NCBI GenBank assembly: GCA_022701965.1
Contig: JAKONL010000477.1
Location: forward strand, 1 to 6,009
Length of the DNA stretch: 6,009 nt
Direction of reading: 5' to 3'
Source: Burkholderiaceae bacterium
Lineage (GTDB): Bacteria > Pseudomonadota > Gammaproteobacteria > Burkholderiales > Burkholderiaceae
Below, one piece after another: positions 5,663-6,009 of the stretch; positions within the stretch are counted from its first letter, which is position 1, and each line of letters begins with the position of its first letter. The position numbers were made by a program, and so were the translations under genes. Under the pieces are notes generated by a model, which was not told where the DNA came from, did not search any database, and saw only the letters and a program-made list of their open reading frames with translations.

Positions 5663-6009
5663 ATGACACATCCCCTCGAACTCCAGCGCCAGGACCTGAT
5701 GCCCGGCACCCAGCTCATCGGCGGCGAATGGCGCGAGGCCGGCGACGGCCGCCGTCTCGACGTGACCGACCCGTCGACCGACGCGGTGTTCGCCAGCGTG
5801 CCCGACGGCAACGCGGCCGACGCCCGTGCCGCCGCCGACGCCGCGCACGCGGCCTTCCCGGCCTGGCGCGCCGTGCCGGCCAAGCAGCGCGCGCAGATCA
5901 TCAAGCGCTGGAACGACCTGATCGTCGCGAACCAGGAGGACCTGGGTCGCCTCATTTCGCGCGAGCAGGGCAAGCCGCTGGCCGAAGGCAAGGGCGAGGT
6001 GCTGTACGC
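5663..6009 (+). CDS. gabD: Aldehyde dehydrogenase, probably succinate-semialdehyde dehydrogenase (GabD-like), N-terminal part only
   Basis: The ATG at 5663 opens a frame that runs off the window end after 115 codons; the family is usually about 480-490 residues. The family oxidises an aldehyde to its acid with NAD(P)+; GabD converts succinate semialdehyde to succinate in the cytoplasm. The N-terminal pattern fits GabD closely: IGGEW near 19-23, a DVTDPST segment, SVPDGNAADARAA, AFPAWRAVPAKQR, and EQGKPLAEGKGEVLYA at the visible end. EQGKPLAE followed by GE-x-xYA is strongly characteristic of GabD-type enzymes. The catalytic Cys and Glu lie beyond the window, so activity cannot be judged here. 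A weak AAAGAGA site (5650-5656) precedes the start. The gene begins 17 nt after the ATPase stop, so it is probably the same operon. PuuC-like or another semialdehyde dehydrogenase remains possible. Confidence 0.85.
   Translation, partial: MTHPLELQRQDLMPGTQLIGGEWREAGDGRRLDVTDPSTDAVFASVPDGNAADARAAADAAHAAFPAWRAVPAKQRAQIIKRWNDLIVANQEDLGRLISREQGKPLAEGKGEVLY

Noticed and set aside
3807..5669. Minus-strand open frame of 620 codons over the ATPase gene
   Set aside because: It is opposite a gene with two complete sets of ABC motifs, and its translation has no domain and a biased composition.
1..6009. Defence system, CRISPR array, insertion sequence, phage gene, tRNA or attachment site
   Set aside because: No spaced direct repeats, transposase or integrase motifs, tRNA-like folds or effector domains were seen. 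The + strand is almost fully occupied by recognisable metabolic and transport genes.

Overview
The window is a compact, very GC-rich stretch (codon third positions are almost all G or C). All credible genes lie on the + strand. It looks like ordinary chromosomal catabolic DNA from a betaproteobacterium. The base composition and the style of the C-rich/G-rich intergenic element suggest Comamonadaceae, perhaps Variovorax or a relative, but this is an impression and not a database result.

Layout: (1) 1-322, the C-terminal end of an FAD-dependent amine/amino-acid oxidoreductase of the DAO fold, closest in motif to gamma-glutamylputrescine oxidase (PuuB-like). (2) 323-411, a short gap with three TTTCGG hexamers and the ribosome binding site of the next gene. 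(3) 412-2034, a peptide-family (SBP family 5) periplasmic binding protein with a twin-arginine signal. (4) 2035-2165, a gap with strong nested stem-loops, probably a dispersed repeat. (5) 2166-3122 and 3142-4029, DppB-like and DppC-like inner-membrane permeases. (6) 4029-5645, one polypeptide carrying two complete ABC ATPase domains (a DppD-DppF-type fusion). (7) 5663 to the window end, the N-terminal 115 residues of an NAD(P)-dependent aldehyde dehydrogenase, very probably succinate-semialdehyde dehydrogenase (GabD-like).

Items 3, 5 and 6 form a complete ABC importer: binding protein, two permeases and a fused ATPase. It lies between an amine-oxidising flavoenzyme and an aldehyde dehydrogenase. 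The simplest reading is a catabolic operon. The importer brings in an amine-containing or peptide-like compound, the flavoenzyme oxidises an amine to an aldehyde (releasing ammonia or a primary amine), and the dehydrogenase oxidises the aldehyde to the acid, feeding succinate metabolism. This resembles the Puu/GABA route, but the substrate cannot be read from the sequence.

Genes from the first permease onward are tightly packed (19 nt, a 1-nt overlap, then 17 nt), which suggests translational coupling. The binding-protein gene is set apart by 131 nt of structured sequence, the usual arrangement for making more binding protein than membrane components. I found no RNA genes, insertion sequences, CRISPR arrays, phage genes or defence genes, and no convincing evidence of an undescribed system.
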